A stretch of DNA of 64,000 nt from KBS50 sp042666615 (GCF_042666615.1 NZ_JBHTDD010000001.1:124001-188000); one strand, 5' to 3'; shown: positions 44,370 to 52,780, numbered from the stretch's first letter. Made by a program: numbers and translations. The notes: generated by a model not told the origin, from the sequence alone.

Positions 44370-44914
44370 AGGCCCACCGTACCGACATGGTGTCGTTCAC
44401 CTTCGCGCTGATCTTCCTGGCGATCGCCGGATGGTGGCTGGTGGCGCAGTTGCTCAATCTCCGGGTTCCGGCGGTGGGGTGGTTCGTCGCCGGCGGGTTG
44501 ATCGTGTTCGGCAGCCTCGGCCTGCTGGCCGCGCTGCGATCGGGTCGGGGCGGCGGCAACGGCCTCGCGCCGGCGGAGCCGGCTCCGCCACCGGTCGCCG
44601 ACGGCGGCGGACCGGGCCTCGACGACGACCCCACCTGGCCCGGAGCGCCGGCCTTCCCGCCGGCTCCGGGTCCGACCCGGGCCGAGCCGCACACCGGGCC
44701 CGAGCCGTACACCACGACGGAGCCCGAAACCACGGCCGTGCCCTCCCCCACGACGGAGCCCGACACTACGGCCCTGCCCTCCCCCACGAGGGTGTCCGAC
44801 GAGCTGGCCGAGCCCGATCCCACGCCCGGCCCGCACCCCACGACGGGGTCGCGTACGGCGGCCGACCCGGCCACGCTCGATCTCTCCAACGATCCATCCC
44901 AGCACCGGTCGTGA
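44366..44914 (+). CDS. Small membrane protein cotranscribed with the PspC protein
   Basis: 182 residues. Two hydrophobic segments (about 9-30 and 36-58) are followed by a cytosolic or external Pro/Thr/Glu/Asp-rich tail of more than 100 residues. No family is recognised. The ATG at 44366 overlaps the upstream stop (ATGA), so it is translationally coupled to the PspC/LiaF-like protein and is likely to work in the same envelope-stress module. Confidence 0.75.
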   Translation: MKAHRTDMVSFTFALIFLAIAGWWLVAQLLNLRVPAVGWFVAGGLIVFGSLGLLAALRSGRGGGNGLAPAEPAPPPVADGGGPGLDDDPTWPGAPAFPPAPGPTRAEPHTGPEPYTTTEPETTAVPSPTTEPDTTALPSPTRVSDELAEPDPTPGPHPTTGSRTAADPATLDLSNDPSQHRS

Positions 44915-45064
44915 CCAGGTCCGACACGGCCGGTACGTCGCGGGCACACCGGTCCCGCCTATGCTGACCCGGGGGGATCCTCCATCGGCCGGCCACGGCT
45001 GCCCTTCGGCAACCGCCGTCGCCGCCCTCCGCCAGCCCAGACCTTCCCGAGGAGCACGCCCGAG

Positions 45065-46312
45065 ATGACCGAGTCCCCCGCCGTGCCCGGCACGCCCGGC
45101 CATGTGCGCGTCGGCGACCAGGCAGCCCGCTGCCTCACCGCCGAATTCGCCCGGCACCATGGACCGAAGAGCGGTCTTCTGGTGGGTGCCACCGCCGACT
45201 CCGCAGTGCTGGCGGCGGCGATCGACGGCCTGTTCCCCGGCGACACACTCACCGTCGTACCGGCCGGCTCGACCGACACCGACGAGCTGCGCGCGCATGT
45301 CACGGCGCAGGGTCGGTGGGTGGCGGACCGGGTGCGGGTGGTCGACGCGCTGGCCGAAGCCGACCCGGCGGACGTGGTGGTGTCGGCCGTGCCGTTCACC
45401 GGCACCGTCGAGCAGACCCGTGCCACGGTGGAAGCGTTGGTCAAGTACCTCACCGAGGGCGGTGTGCTCAGCGTCGCCGTGCCGGCCACGCCGGGTCGCA
45501 CCGCGGGCGCGGCCGTCGAGTTCGACAGGCAGGCCGTGCTCTTCGGGGTCGGCTCCGATCTGATCGTCCGGCACCGGCCGCCGCTGCGGGTGCACCGGCT
45601 CCGGTACACCCCGGCGCCGGTCACCGCCGCCTCCCGGCTGGCTCCGGCCTACCGGCCGTCCAGCGTACCGCTGACCCGCGGCATGCACCTCGATTCCAAC
45701 GGTCTGGCTGCGGCGGGCATCGCCCTCGGCCTGGCCGGCCTGGCCCGCCTCGCCCGCCCGAGGTCCCGGCTCTGGATGCTGCCGGCCCTGGCCGCCGCTC
45801 CGGTGGCGGCGTTCTTCCGCGATCCCGAGCGGGACGTCCCGGAGGATCCGGCGGCGATCGTCGCGGCGGCCGACGGGCAGGTTCTGTCCGTGCAACACCT
45901 GCACGACCAGCGTTTCGGTGACGGCGAATTCCTCCGGGTCGCGGTCTTCCTCTCGGTGTTGGATGTGCACGTCAACCGGTCGCCGGTGGCCGGCAAGGTG
46001 GTCGACTACTTCGTCGCCGACGGCGGCTTCGCGGCGGCGATGCGACCCGACGCCGAGCACAACGTCGCGGCGTACACGGTGCTCGACACGGATCGTGGCA
46101 CCGTGGTGGTGGCGCAGCGTACCGGCCTGATCGCCCGCCGCATCGTGCAGCGGGCGCCGATCGGCGCGCTACTGGCCAAGGGAGAGCGGTTCGGGCTGAT
46201 CCGCTTCGGCTCCCGCACGGACGTGTACCTGCCCGCCAACGCGGCAGACCCGTTGGTCGCCCCCGGTGACAAGGTGGTCGGCGGCTCGACGGTCATCGCC
46301 CGCTGGCGCTGA
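45065..46312 (+). CDS. psd: Phosphatidylserine decarboxylase with an extra N-terminal domain
   Basis: 415 residues. The C-terminal ~190 residues are a PSD: FFRDPER, AAADGQVLSVQ, LSVLDVHVNRSPVAGKV, and the self-cleavage site VVGGSTVIARW at the end. The Ser of GGST becomes the pyruvoyl group. The N-terminal ~200 residues form an additional Rossmann-like alpha/beta domain (TADSAVLAAAIDGLFPGDTLTVVP). It decarboxylates phosphatidylserine to phosphatidylethanolamine. The ATG at 45065 follows AGGAGCACGCCCGAG. It converges on pssA, which makes its substrate. Confidence 0.88.
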   Translation: MTESPAVPGTPGHVRVGDQAARCLTAEFARHHGPKSGLLVGATADSAVLAAAIDGLFPGDTLTVVPAGSTDTDELRAHVTAQGRWVADRVRVVDALAEADPADVVVSAVPFTGTVEQTRATVEALVKYLTEGGVLSVAVPATPGRTAGAAVEFDRQAVLFGVGSDLIVRHRPPLRVHRLRYTPAPVTAASRLAPAYRPSSVPLTRGMHLDSNGLAAAGIALGLAGLARLARPRSRLWMLPALAAAPVAAFFRDPERDVPEDPAAIVAAADGQVLSVQHLHDQRFGDGEFLRVAVFLSVLDVHVNRSPVAGKVVDYFVADGGFAAAMRPDAEHNVAAYTVLDTDRGTVVVAQRTGLIARRIVQRAPIGALLAKGERFGLIRFGSRTDVYLPANAADPLVAPGDKVVGGSTVIARWR

Positions 46313-46325
46313 ACCCGCGTAGGCG

Positions 46326-46352
46326 ACGGGCGCCCGATCTGCGGGCGCCCGT
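46326..46352. terminator. Bidirectional terminator between psd and pssA
   Basis: ACGGGCGCCCG (326-336) pairs with CGGGCGCCCGT (342-352) around a 5-base loop, between the converging stops at 46312 and 46373. Confidence 0.85.
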
Positions 46353-46372
46353 CGGATACGTGGTCGCGGAGG

Positions 46373-47152
46373 TCAGGCGGTACGCCGCTGACGCAGCCAC
46401 AGCAGCGGCCCGCTGACCAGGTAACCCACCACCACGAGGGCGAAGGTGAGGCGCGCGTCGATAAGCGCGCCGACCACCGGCACGACCCACAGCCACGGCG
46501 GCAACTTGATCAACCTGGCCAGCTTGGCGTACGGGAAGCTGGAGACCATCGCGAACGCCAGCAGGCCGACACCGGCGACCTGGACGATGCCCGGCGCCGG
46601 AAGGCCGATCAGCACCGCCAGGGCGAGCACCGCGGCCGCCATGGTGGTCGGCACACCGCAGAAGAACCGGCCATCCTTCGGAGACACGTTGAACCGAGCC
46701 AGCCGGATCGCCGCGCACGCGGCCACCAGGGCACACGCCACCGCTGCCGCGGCCGTGGAGACGGAGCCGGCGAGCGAGGCGTACACCACCACGGGGGCCG
46801 CGAGGCCGAACGAGCACATGTCGGCCAGCGAGTCCATCTGGGCACCGAACGGGCTGGCCACGCCGAGCCGGCGAGCCAATGCGCCGTCCAGTCCGTCGAA
46901 CACCACGCAGGCGATGAGACAGCCGGCGGCCACCCGGACCTCGCCCTGCATGGCCATGAAGATCGCCAACATCCCCAGCATGAGGCTGGCCAGCGTGCAG
47001 GCGTTGACCAGGGCGAAACGCAGCCGACGGGCGACCGTACGGTCGCCGGGGAGCAGCGGGATGGTGCGCGTCGGGCCCGACTCGTCGACGGGCACGGTGG
47101 GACCGACCGCCGGGCTCACCGGCAGGACCGGCTCCACCACCGGGTCGATCAT
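46373..47152 (-). CDS. pssA: CDP-diacylglycerol-serine O-phosphatidyltransferase
   Basis: 259 residues with several membrane segments. The CDP-alcohol phosphatidyltransferase signature is complete: DGLDGALARRLGVASPFGAQMDSLAD, where the Asp-Gly, Asp and final Asp residues are the metal site. It makes phosphatidylserine from CDP-diacylglycerol and serine, the substrate of the Psd encoded convergently. The frame is open up to 47482; the ATG at 47152 (MIDPVVEP) is chosen because the upstream part is Arg/Pro-rich and unlike the family. The ribosome site is weak, so the start is uncertain. Confidence 0.9.
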   Translation of the reverse strand: MIDPVVEPVLPVSPAVGPTVPVDESGPTRTIPLLPGDRTVARRLRFALVNACTLASLMLGMLAIFMAMQGEVRVAAGCLIACVVFDGLDGALARRLGVASPFGAQMDSLADMCSFGLAAPVVVYASLAGSVSTAAAAVACALVAACAAIRLARFNVSPKDGRFFCGVPTTMAAAVLALAVLIGLPAPGIVQVAGVGLLAFAMVSSFPYAKLARLIKLPPWLWVVPVVGALIDARLTFALVVVGYLVSGPLLWLRQRRTA

Positions 47153-47640
47153 CCGGTTCTGGCGGTACCGACCGCCGAGGCGGTGCGTTTCGTCGGGGTA
47201 GTAGCTGGAGACGAGACCGGCGTCATCGCCGCTCTCGTGGGCTCGCCGTCCGACCCGGACCAGGAGCACCTGGCGGGCGAACGCCCCGCTACGTCGCAGA
47301 CCACCTGTCCACCGACGCCCGCCGGGTCGCGGGCTGTCCGCCGCGCGACGCCGACGCCATGGGGATCTCGGCACGTTTCCTCCATCACCGGTGCGACTGG
47401 TCCCGCCCCCACGCGGGCCGCCCGGCTGTCTCCGCCACGCCAGCGGGCGTGGCAACGGTTCAGGCGGCCTACACCATCGCACAAACCGGACCGGTTGGCG
47501 ACAGCGGTCAGCGGCACTTTCTCCCGCAAACAGGACAGGAAGCCTGAATTATTCCTCTATGGGGATGTAACACGTGTCTTCCGGACGACCTAAGTGCTGA
47601 GTCTACCGGTTCCATCCAAAGCGGTAAGCGTTCAAGCGCC
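47153..47640. other. Intergenic region upstream of pssA
   Basis: These 488 bases contain an unusually AT-rich part (47530-47660), which probably holds the pssA promoter on the minus strand. A TTACAT...TAATTC pair around 47545-47575 is a possible minus-strand match, but it was not verified against a start site. Open frames on both strands here have no ribosome site or family features. Confidence 0.45.
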
Positions 47641-48549
47641 TTATGTGGTATATAGGCGGATTGTCCGGGCAGCCACGCCGGTCAGCGGCAGCGTCCCCAC
47701 CTCTGGCCGCGACACCCACGCCGCCCGCGCGGTCGAGCCACCGGCCGCCTCGATCACCCGCGCCTCGGTCGGCGAATCGACGGCCACCCGATAGACCACG
47801 CGCACGGCGTGCCAGTCGACCGGATACCCCTCCGGCCCCACGGCCGCCGGGTTGTGCGTGTGGTCCACCTCAAGCAACTCCATCACCCTGCCGAGCTGTC
47901 CGGTCTCCTCCACCAGCTCGCGCAGCAACGCCGGAACCGGTTGCTCGCCGTGGTCAGTACCGCCACCCGGCAGGTGCCACCGGCCCGCCCCGGGATAGCC
48001 GTCGGCGATCTGGGTCAGCAACACCCGGTCCGCCGGGTCCGTCACCAGCCCGTACGCCCCGAACCGCTGCCCCCGCCGAGGCGGCGCCGGTGCCAGCGGT
48101 CGGGGCGGCCGGTCGATCGCGGGATCCGGCAACGGCCCCACCGGACGACCCAGCAGCTCCGCGGTGAACGGCATCAGCGGCAGCCCGGCCAGCTCGTCCT
48201 CGGTGAGCCAGGAAGCCAGATCCGTGGTGCCGGTCCGCTCGACTGCCAGCATCCCCCCGGCCACCTCGACGTCGTACACGATGCGGTCCATGTGCCACTC
48301 CACGCCGAGGTCGGCGACGCGCCGGACCTCGGCGATGGCCGTCCGGGGTCGCAACGGGCGCACGGCGAGCCCGGTTTCCTCGGCGAACTCGCGGACCAGC
48401 GCGGCGGCGGGATGCTCACCGTGCGCCAGACCACCGCCGGGGATCTGCCATACACCGGGAAAGTCCGCGTCGGCCGCCGCCCGGACCAGCAGCACCCGCC
48501 CCCCAACGCGGCACAACCCGTACGCCCCGATCCGTCGCCGCCGTTCCAC
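47641..48549 (-). CDS. Double-Nudix hydrolase, paralogue 1
   Basis: 302 residues with two complete Nudix domains. Box 1 is GGGLAHGEHPAAALVREFAEETGL (about 39-62) and box 2 is GGGTDHGEQPVPALLRELVEETGQ (about 195-218), both matching GX5EX7REUXEEXGU. Nudix enzymes hydrolyse nucleoside-diphosphate-X compounds; the substrate is unknown. The two domains share more similarity in box 2 with the downstream gene. The GTG start at 48549 has GGGGG 7 bases before it. A 22-base inverted repeat lies 70-127 bases upstream. Confidence 0.85.
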   Translation of the reverse strand: MERRRRIGAYGLCRVGGRVLLVRAAADADFPGVWQIPGGGLAHGEHPAAALVREFAEETGLAVRPLRPRTAIAEVRRVADLGVEWHMDRIVYDVEVAGGMLAVERTGTTDLASWLTEDELAGLPLMPFTAELLGRPVGPLPDPAIDRPPRPLAPAPPRRGQRFGAYGLVTDPADRVLLTQIADGYPGAGRWHLPGGGTDHGEQPVPALLRELVEETGQLGRVMELLEVDHTHNPAAVGPEGYPVDWHAVRVVYRVAVDSPTEARVIEAAGGSTARAAWVSRPEVGTLPLTGVAARTIRLYTT

Positions 48550-48618
48550 CGCTCCGCCCCCTGATCATGAGGCTAACCTCCCGCACTCCGGCATGCGGGA
48601 CAGGGGCCCTTTGCCAAA

Positions 48619-48676
48619 TTGATCAAGAGTTTCGCGTCAGGTATCCGCGAGAATCTGACGCGAAACTCTTGATCAA
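48619..48676. repeat. Perfect 22-base inverted repeat
   Basis: The left arm TTGATCAAGAGTTTCGCGTCAG (48619-48640) is an exact reverse complement of 48655-48676, with a 14-base loop. It is AT-richer than its surroundings and lies between two divergent-looking Nudix paralogues on the same strand. It could be a terminator for the upstream gene, an operator or a dispersed palindromic element. Only one copy was seen in this window. Confidence 0.9.
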
Positions 48677-48722
48677 CGGGAGTGAAGGCAGTGCGGGTCA
48701 ACGGGAGTGAAGGCAGTGCGGG
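48673..48722. repeat. Perfect 25-base tandem duplication
   Basis: TCAACGGGAGTGAAGGCAG... occurs twice in direct tandem (48673-48697 and 48698-48722), just next to the inverted repeat. The second copy ends 4 bases before the stop of the downstream Nudix gene. Confidence 0.9.
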
Positions 48723-48726
48723 GGTG

Positions 48727-49674
48727 TCAGCGGAGGTGGGCGGCCCGGACGGCCTCCAGCGTCACCTCGGTCAGCTCGTCGACCGGCAGGGCGGCGAGTT
48801 CCGCCGGGCCGAACCAGCGCGCGTCGCAGGTGGATCCGCCGACATCGACGACCGACAACGGCGTCGGCCGGTCGATCGCCACCCGGTAGAACGCCCGGAC
48901 CCCGTGCCAGTCGATCGGGTATCCCTCCGGCCCCAGCGAGGCGGCGTCCCGGTGACTGGCCACGCCGAGTAACTCCACCAGCCGCCCCCGCTGACCCGTC
49001 TCCTCAACCAGTTCCCGGATCAACGCCGGACCGGGTTGCTCACCGTAATCAGTGCCACCGCCGGGCAGATGCCATCGACCTGCCCCCGGGTAGCCCGGGG
49101 CGATCCGGGTGAGCAGCACCCGCCCGGCCGGATCGGTCGCCACCGCGTACGCGGCGAAGCGCTGCGCCCGGTGCAGGCCATCCGGACCCGGGACGGCGTA
49201 GAACGAGGGGAAGTCCGGCGTCTCGTCCGGGCAGAGGTCGATCGGGGCGGCCGGCAGGCCCAGCGCCCGGGCGGTGAACGGGCGCAATGGCAGCGACCGA
49301 GCGTCGGCCAGGCTGACCCACCGGGCGAGGTCGGTAGGGCGCCCGATCCGGTCGCAGAGGCTACCGCCCCGCACCGAGACCTGGTACAGCAAGCGATCGG
49401 TGTGGATGGTGATCCCCCGGTGCGGCATGGCTCGCATGTCGGCCAGCACGTCGGAGAGACCCGCGACGGTGACCGACAGCCCTGTCTCGGCGGCGGTTTC
49501 CCGGACCACCGTGTGATGCGGGTCCTCACCGTGGTCGACAGCGCCGCCCGGCAGCGACCAGACCCCCGGGGTGCCGGACCGGGGGGAGGCGCGGACCAGC
49601 AGGACGCGGCCCTGTGGGTGGCGGCAGAGGGCGTATGCCGCGATCTTGCGAAGCGGCTCCAGCGCGATGGTCAC
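48727..49674 (-). CDS. Double-Nudix hydrolase, paralogue 2
   Basis: 315 residues with two Nudix domains. Box 2 is GGGTDYGEQPGPALIRELVEETGQ, complete. Box 1 is GGAVDHGEDPHHTVVRETAAETGL, where the first Glu of the EE pair is replaced by Ala (RETAAE), so it may be inactive. The C-terminal half is clearly homologous to the 47641 gene (GYPGAGRWHLPGGG, GPEGYPIDWHGVR), so the two arose by duplication. The GTG at 49674 follows GGGAGAATTC at a longish spacing. Substrate unknown. Confidence 0.85.
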   Translation of the reverse strand: MTIALEPLRKIAAYALCRHPQGRVLLVRASPRSGTPGVWSLPGGAVDHGEDPHHTVVRETAAETGLSVTVAGLSDVLADMRAMPHRGITIHTDRLLYQVSVRGGSLCDRIGRPTDLARWVSLADARSLPLRPFTARALGLPAAPIDLCPDETPDFPSFYAVPGPDGLHRAQRFAAYAVATDPAGRVLLTRIAPGYPGAGRWHLPGGGTDYGEQPGPALIRELVEETGQRGRLVELLGVASHRDAASLGPEGYPIDWHGVRAFYRVAIDRPTPLSVVDVGGSTCDARWFGPAELAALPVDELTEVTLEAVRAAHLR

Positions 49675-49820
49675 GAGTCTGAATTCTCCCCGTCCGGGGC
49701 CGGTCGGCCACGATGTGAGTCGGATTCCTGACATCAGCATCGCCCTCAGGGGAGGGATCAGGGTATTGATCCGGGCCCTCACCGAGGCGGTGGACCCATG
49801 CCGCGCGGACCGTGGAGAGC

Positions 49821-50174
49821 ATGACGCAGATGCCTCCCCCGCAGCCCCCGTACCGCCAACTCCGCCGCCCAACCACCGACCGCATGATCGCCGGTGTGGC
49901 CAGTGGGGTGGGCCGCTACTTCGACGTCGATCCCACCCTGATCCGGGTGATCTTCGCCGTGGCCGGCCTGCTCACCGCGGGCGTCGCCCTGCTCGCGTAC
50001 CCGATCATGTGGTTCCTGATGCCCGAGGAGCCGGCGGACGCGCCCGCCTGGCCGCACCGGACGGGCGCCGCGCCGGGCTGGCCGCACCGGACGGGCGCCG
50101 AACCCGGCAGGCCGCCGTCAGCTACCGGCGCTCGACCGGACCCGCCGGCCGACACGCCACCGCACGCCGCCTGA
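49821..50174 (+). CDS. Small PspC-domain protein
   Basis: 117 residues. PspC domain at about 14-65 (LRRPTTDRMIAGVASGVGRYFDVDPTLIRVIFAVAGLL) with a membrane segment, followed by a Pro/Arg/Ala-rich tail containing the repeat WPHRTGA. It resembles the PspC modules at 41163 and 42609. The ATG at 49821 has GGAG 5 bases upstream and is preferred over the GTG at 49812. It converges on guaA with only 6 bases between stops. Confidence 0.85.
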   Translation: MTQMPPPQPPYRQLRRPTTDRMIAGVASGVGRYFDVDPTLIRVIFAVAGLLTAGVALLAYPIMWFLMPEEPADAPAWPHRTGAAPGWPHRTGAEPGRPPSATGARPDPPADTPPHAA

Positions 50175-50180
50175 GAACGG

Positions 50181-51734
50181 TCACTCCCACTCGATGGTGC
50201 CCGGCGGCTTGCTCGTCACGTCCAGAACCACCCGGTTGACCTCGGCCACCTCGTTGGTGATCCGGGTCGAGATACGCGCGAGGACGTCGTACGGCAGGCG
50301 GGACCAGTCCGCCGTCATGGCGTCCTCACTGGACACCGGCCGCAGCACCACCGGGTGACCGTAGGTGCGGCCGTCGCCCTGCACCCCCACGCTGCGCACG
50401 TCGGCGAGCAGCACCACGGGGAACTGCCAGACGTCCCGGTCCAGTCCGGCCGCCGTCAGCTCCTCGCGGGCGATCAGGTCCGCGGCGCGCAGCACCGCCA
50501 GCCGGTCCCGGTCGACGGCGCCGATGATCCGGATCGCCAAGCCAGGTCCGGGGAACGGATGCCGCCAGATCATCGCCTCCGGCAGACCGAGGCTCAGTCC
50601 GATCGTCCGCACCTCGTCCTTGAACAGCGTGCGCAGCGGCTCGACCAGGGAGAACTTCAGGTCCTCCGGAAGGCCGCCGACGTTGTGATGCGACTTGATG
50701 TTCGCGGTGCCGGTCCCGCCACCGGACTCCACCACGTCCGGATAGAGCGTGCCCTGCACCAGGAACTCGACGTCCCCGTGCGCGGCGATCTCCCGGGCCG
50801 CCGCCTCGAACACCCGGATGAACTCCCGACCGATGATCTTGCGCTTGAGTTCGGGGTCGCTGACCCCGGTCAGGGCGTCCAGGAACCGGTCGGCGGCATC
50901 GACCACCTTCAGCTTGATCCCCGTGGCCGCCACGTAGTCCTTCTCCACCTGCTCCGCCTCGCCGGCCCGCAGCAGGCCGTGGTCGACGAACACACAGGTG
51001 AGCTGGTCCCCCACCGCCTCGTGTACCAGCGCCGCGGCGACCGCCGAGTCCACGCCGCCGCTCAGGCCGCAGATGACCTCCTTGTCCCCCACCTGCTCGC
51101 GGATCCGGGCCACCTGCTCGTCGATGATGTTCCGCGCGGTCCAGGTGGGCTCGACGCCCGCCACGTCGTACAGGAAGCGGCGCAGCATCTCCTGGCCGTG
51201 CGCGGTGTGGCCCACCTCGGGATGGAACTGCACCCCCGCCCGGCGACCGACGAGGTCCTCGAAGGCGGCGACCGGCGCGCCGGCCGACTCGGCGGTCACC
51301 GTGAACCCGGCCGGCGCCTCCGTGACGCAGTCCCCGTGGCTCATCCACACCGGCAACTCGGCGGGCAGGTCGCGGAGCAGCGCACCCGCCTCCGGGCGGG
51401 TCCGTAGCTGGGTGCCGCCGTACTCGCGGTTGCCGGTGTGGGACACGGTGCCACCGAGGGCCTGGGCCATCGCCTGGAACCCGTAGCAGATTCCGAAGAC
51501 GGGCACCCCGGCGTGGAGGACCCCCGCGTCGATCCGCGGCGCATCCGGGGCGTACACGCTGGCCGGGCCGCCGGACAGGATGATCGCCGCCGGGTCCCGG
51601 GCCAGCATCTCGGCGACCGGCATGGTGTGCGGCACGATCTCCGAATAGACCCGCGCCTCCCGCACCCGGCGGGCGATCAACTGGGCGTACTGGGCTCCGA
51701 AGTCCACCACCAGGACCGGACGAGGCGTGCTCAT
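50181..51734 (-). CDS. guaA: GMP synthase (glutamine-hydrolysing)
   Basis: 517 residues. The glutaminase domain has the nucleophile Cys in GICYGFQAM, and GVQFHPEVGHT with the catalytic His and Glu. The ATP-pyrophosphatase domain has SGGVDSAVAAALV (P-loop), then the dimerisation domain with DVSKPPGTIEWE-type C-terminus (TSKPPGTIEWE). It converts XMP to GMP. The ATG at 51734 follows AGGATCCCC. GuaB and GuaB3 are encoded further on in the window, but not in the same operon. Confidence 0.97.
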   Translation of the reverse strand: MSTPRPVLVVDFGAQYAQLIARRVREARVYSEIVPHTMPVAEMLARDPAAIILSGGPASVYAPDAPRIDAGVLHAGVPVFGICYGFQAMAQALGGTVSHTGNREYGGTQLRTRPEAGALLRDLPAELPVWMSHGDCVTEAPAGFTVTAESAGAPVAAFEDLVGRRAGVQFHPEVGHTAHGQEMLRRFLYDVAGVEPTWTARNIIDEQVARIREQVGDKEVICGLSGGVDSAVAAALVHEAVGDQLTCVFVDHGLLRAGEAEQVEKDYVAATGIKLKVVDAADRFLDALTGVSDPELKRKIIGREFIRVFEAAAREIAAHGDVEFLVQGTLYPDVVESGGGTGTANIKSHHNVGGLPEDLKFSLVEPLRTLFKDEVRTIGLSLGLPEAMIWRHPFPGPGLAIRIIGAVDRDRLAVLRAADLIAREELTAAGLDRDVWQFPVVLLADVRSVGVQGDGRTYGHPVVLRPVSSEDAMTADWSRLPYDVLARISTRITNEVAEVNRVVLDVTSKPPGTIEWE

Positions 51735-51745
51735 GGTCGGGGATC

Positions 51746-52633
51746 CTACCGACCGCCACCGGTCGGGCCGCGTCCGCCGCGACGGTCCGTGACGCCGACT
51801 GCGTCCGTGCCGCCGACCGCGTCCGTGATGCCGCCCCGGGGCAGCGAAACCTCGTCGTCGAGAGCGGGTCCGTACCCCTCGGCGACACTCACCCGACGAG
51901 CGATGATCCCGAGCAGTACGCCGTACACCACCTTCGAGACGATGTCGGCCACCGTGTAGGTGATCTGCCGGGCCACCACGCCGTCGGCCGTGTCCCACAT
52001 GGCCGGCATCAGATACGCCCCGGGATAAAGCATCCAGGAGACCAGCACCAGCCACCAGACCATCCGGGCCGTCCCGCGCGCCGACTCGGGCAGCCGGCCC
52101 AGGTTGCCGAAGATCACCTTGGCCACCAGGGCGAGCAGCAGCACGAAGAATGCCGTACTGACCAGGCCCCACACCCAGAACGGGGCGTTCCGCTCGACCT
52201 CGTAGAACTGTCCGGCGTACCCGGTGTAGACCATGGCCAGACCGCCGACCACGAACGTCACCCAGGCCCGGTGGAACCGGCGACCAGTGACCCCCATGAC
52301 GACAAGCAGTTGGATCAGCAGCACCGGTACGTCAATCGACCAGTTGACGTACCGGTATCCGTTCGAGAACAGCGTGCCGGACTGGACGAAGGCGCTGCCG
52401 TCCCAGCGGAAGGCGGTCACCCACCGCTGGTAGAGCAGGAAGAGTTCGAAGAACGCGGAGATCATCACGACGGCGGACAGCACCGACGAGAACCGGTACC
52501 GCGGGGCGATGGAGCCGCGGGTGGCCAGGAAGTAGACCAGCCCGGCCGCCATCACGGCGAAACCCAGGCTGAGGACGTGAGAGACCAGGGTGTACTGGTC
52601 CACGTTGTACGAGAAGGTGTTCTCGAAATTCAC
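51746..52633 (-). CDS. Light-driven sodium-pump type microbial rhodopsin (KR2/NaR family)
   Basis: 295 residues with seven membrane helices. Helix C reads RYVNWSIDVPVLLIQ, giving Asn97, Asp101 and Gln108: the NDQ triad of sodium-pumping rhodopsins (KR2). Helix G is YTVADIVSKVVYGVLLG, with Schiff-base Lys234 and Asp230. Further blocks resemble KR2 closely: NFENTF start, LSAVVMISAF, GQFYEVERN, SWMLYPGAYLMP and GVVARQ. The GTG at 52633 has GGAGG 6 bases upstream and starts like KR2; a GTG at 52654 is rejected. The C-terminal tail after about 265 is Gly/Arg-rich and lacks a fold. Ion selectivity is inferred, not shown. Confidence 0.93.
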   Translation of the reverse strand: MNFENTFSYNVDQYTLVSHVLSLGFAVMAAGLVYFLATRGSIAPRYRFSSVLSAVVMISAFFELFLLYQRWVTAFRWDGSAFVQSGTLFSNGYRYVNWSIDVPVLLIQLLVVMGVTGRRFHRAWVTFVVGGLAMVYTGYAGQFYEVERNAPFWVWGLVSTAFFVLLLALVAKVIFGNLGRLPESARGTARMVWWLVLVSWMLYPGAYLMPAMWDTADGVVARQITYTVADIVSKVVYGVLLGIIARRVSVAEGYGPALDDEVSLPRGGITDAVGGTDAVGVTDRRGGRGPTGGGR

Positions 52634-52780
52634 AATTGCCTCCGTGTGGCGCACCTTTTATGGCAAATGCAATGCTTCGCCCGTTTACCCTATGTGGGGC
52701 GGCTCTGGGGACGGCCACGATCACCCATCTCCGGCCGGCGGTGACCGGCGTCCGCAGTTCGGAATCGGCGAGGAGCTGAG
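52634..52780. promoter_or_regulatory. Divergent promoter region between the two rhodopsin genes
   Basis: 147 bases separate the two rhodopsin starts. The middle (about 52655-52700) is AT-richer. A TTTACCCTATGT run on the plus strand (52683-52694) and TAAAAGG on the minus strand (52650-52660) are candidate -10 sites. A shared regulatory region would couple both rhodopsins, but no known light-regulator operator was recognised. Confidence 0.4.

Noticed and set aside
47183..47593. 136-codon plus-strand frame upstream of pssA
   Set aside because: No ribosome site, Arg/Pro/Ser-rich composition, and it overlaps the probable pssA promoter.
52634..52654. Upstream GTG start (52654) for the sodium-pump rhodopsin
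   Set aside because: The GGAGG site lies between this codon and 52633 and fits the latter; the shorter protein also begins like KR2.
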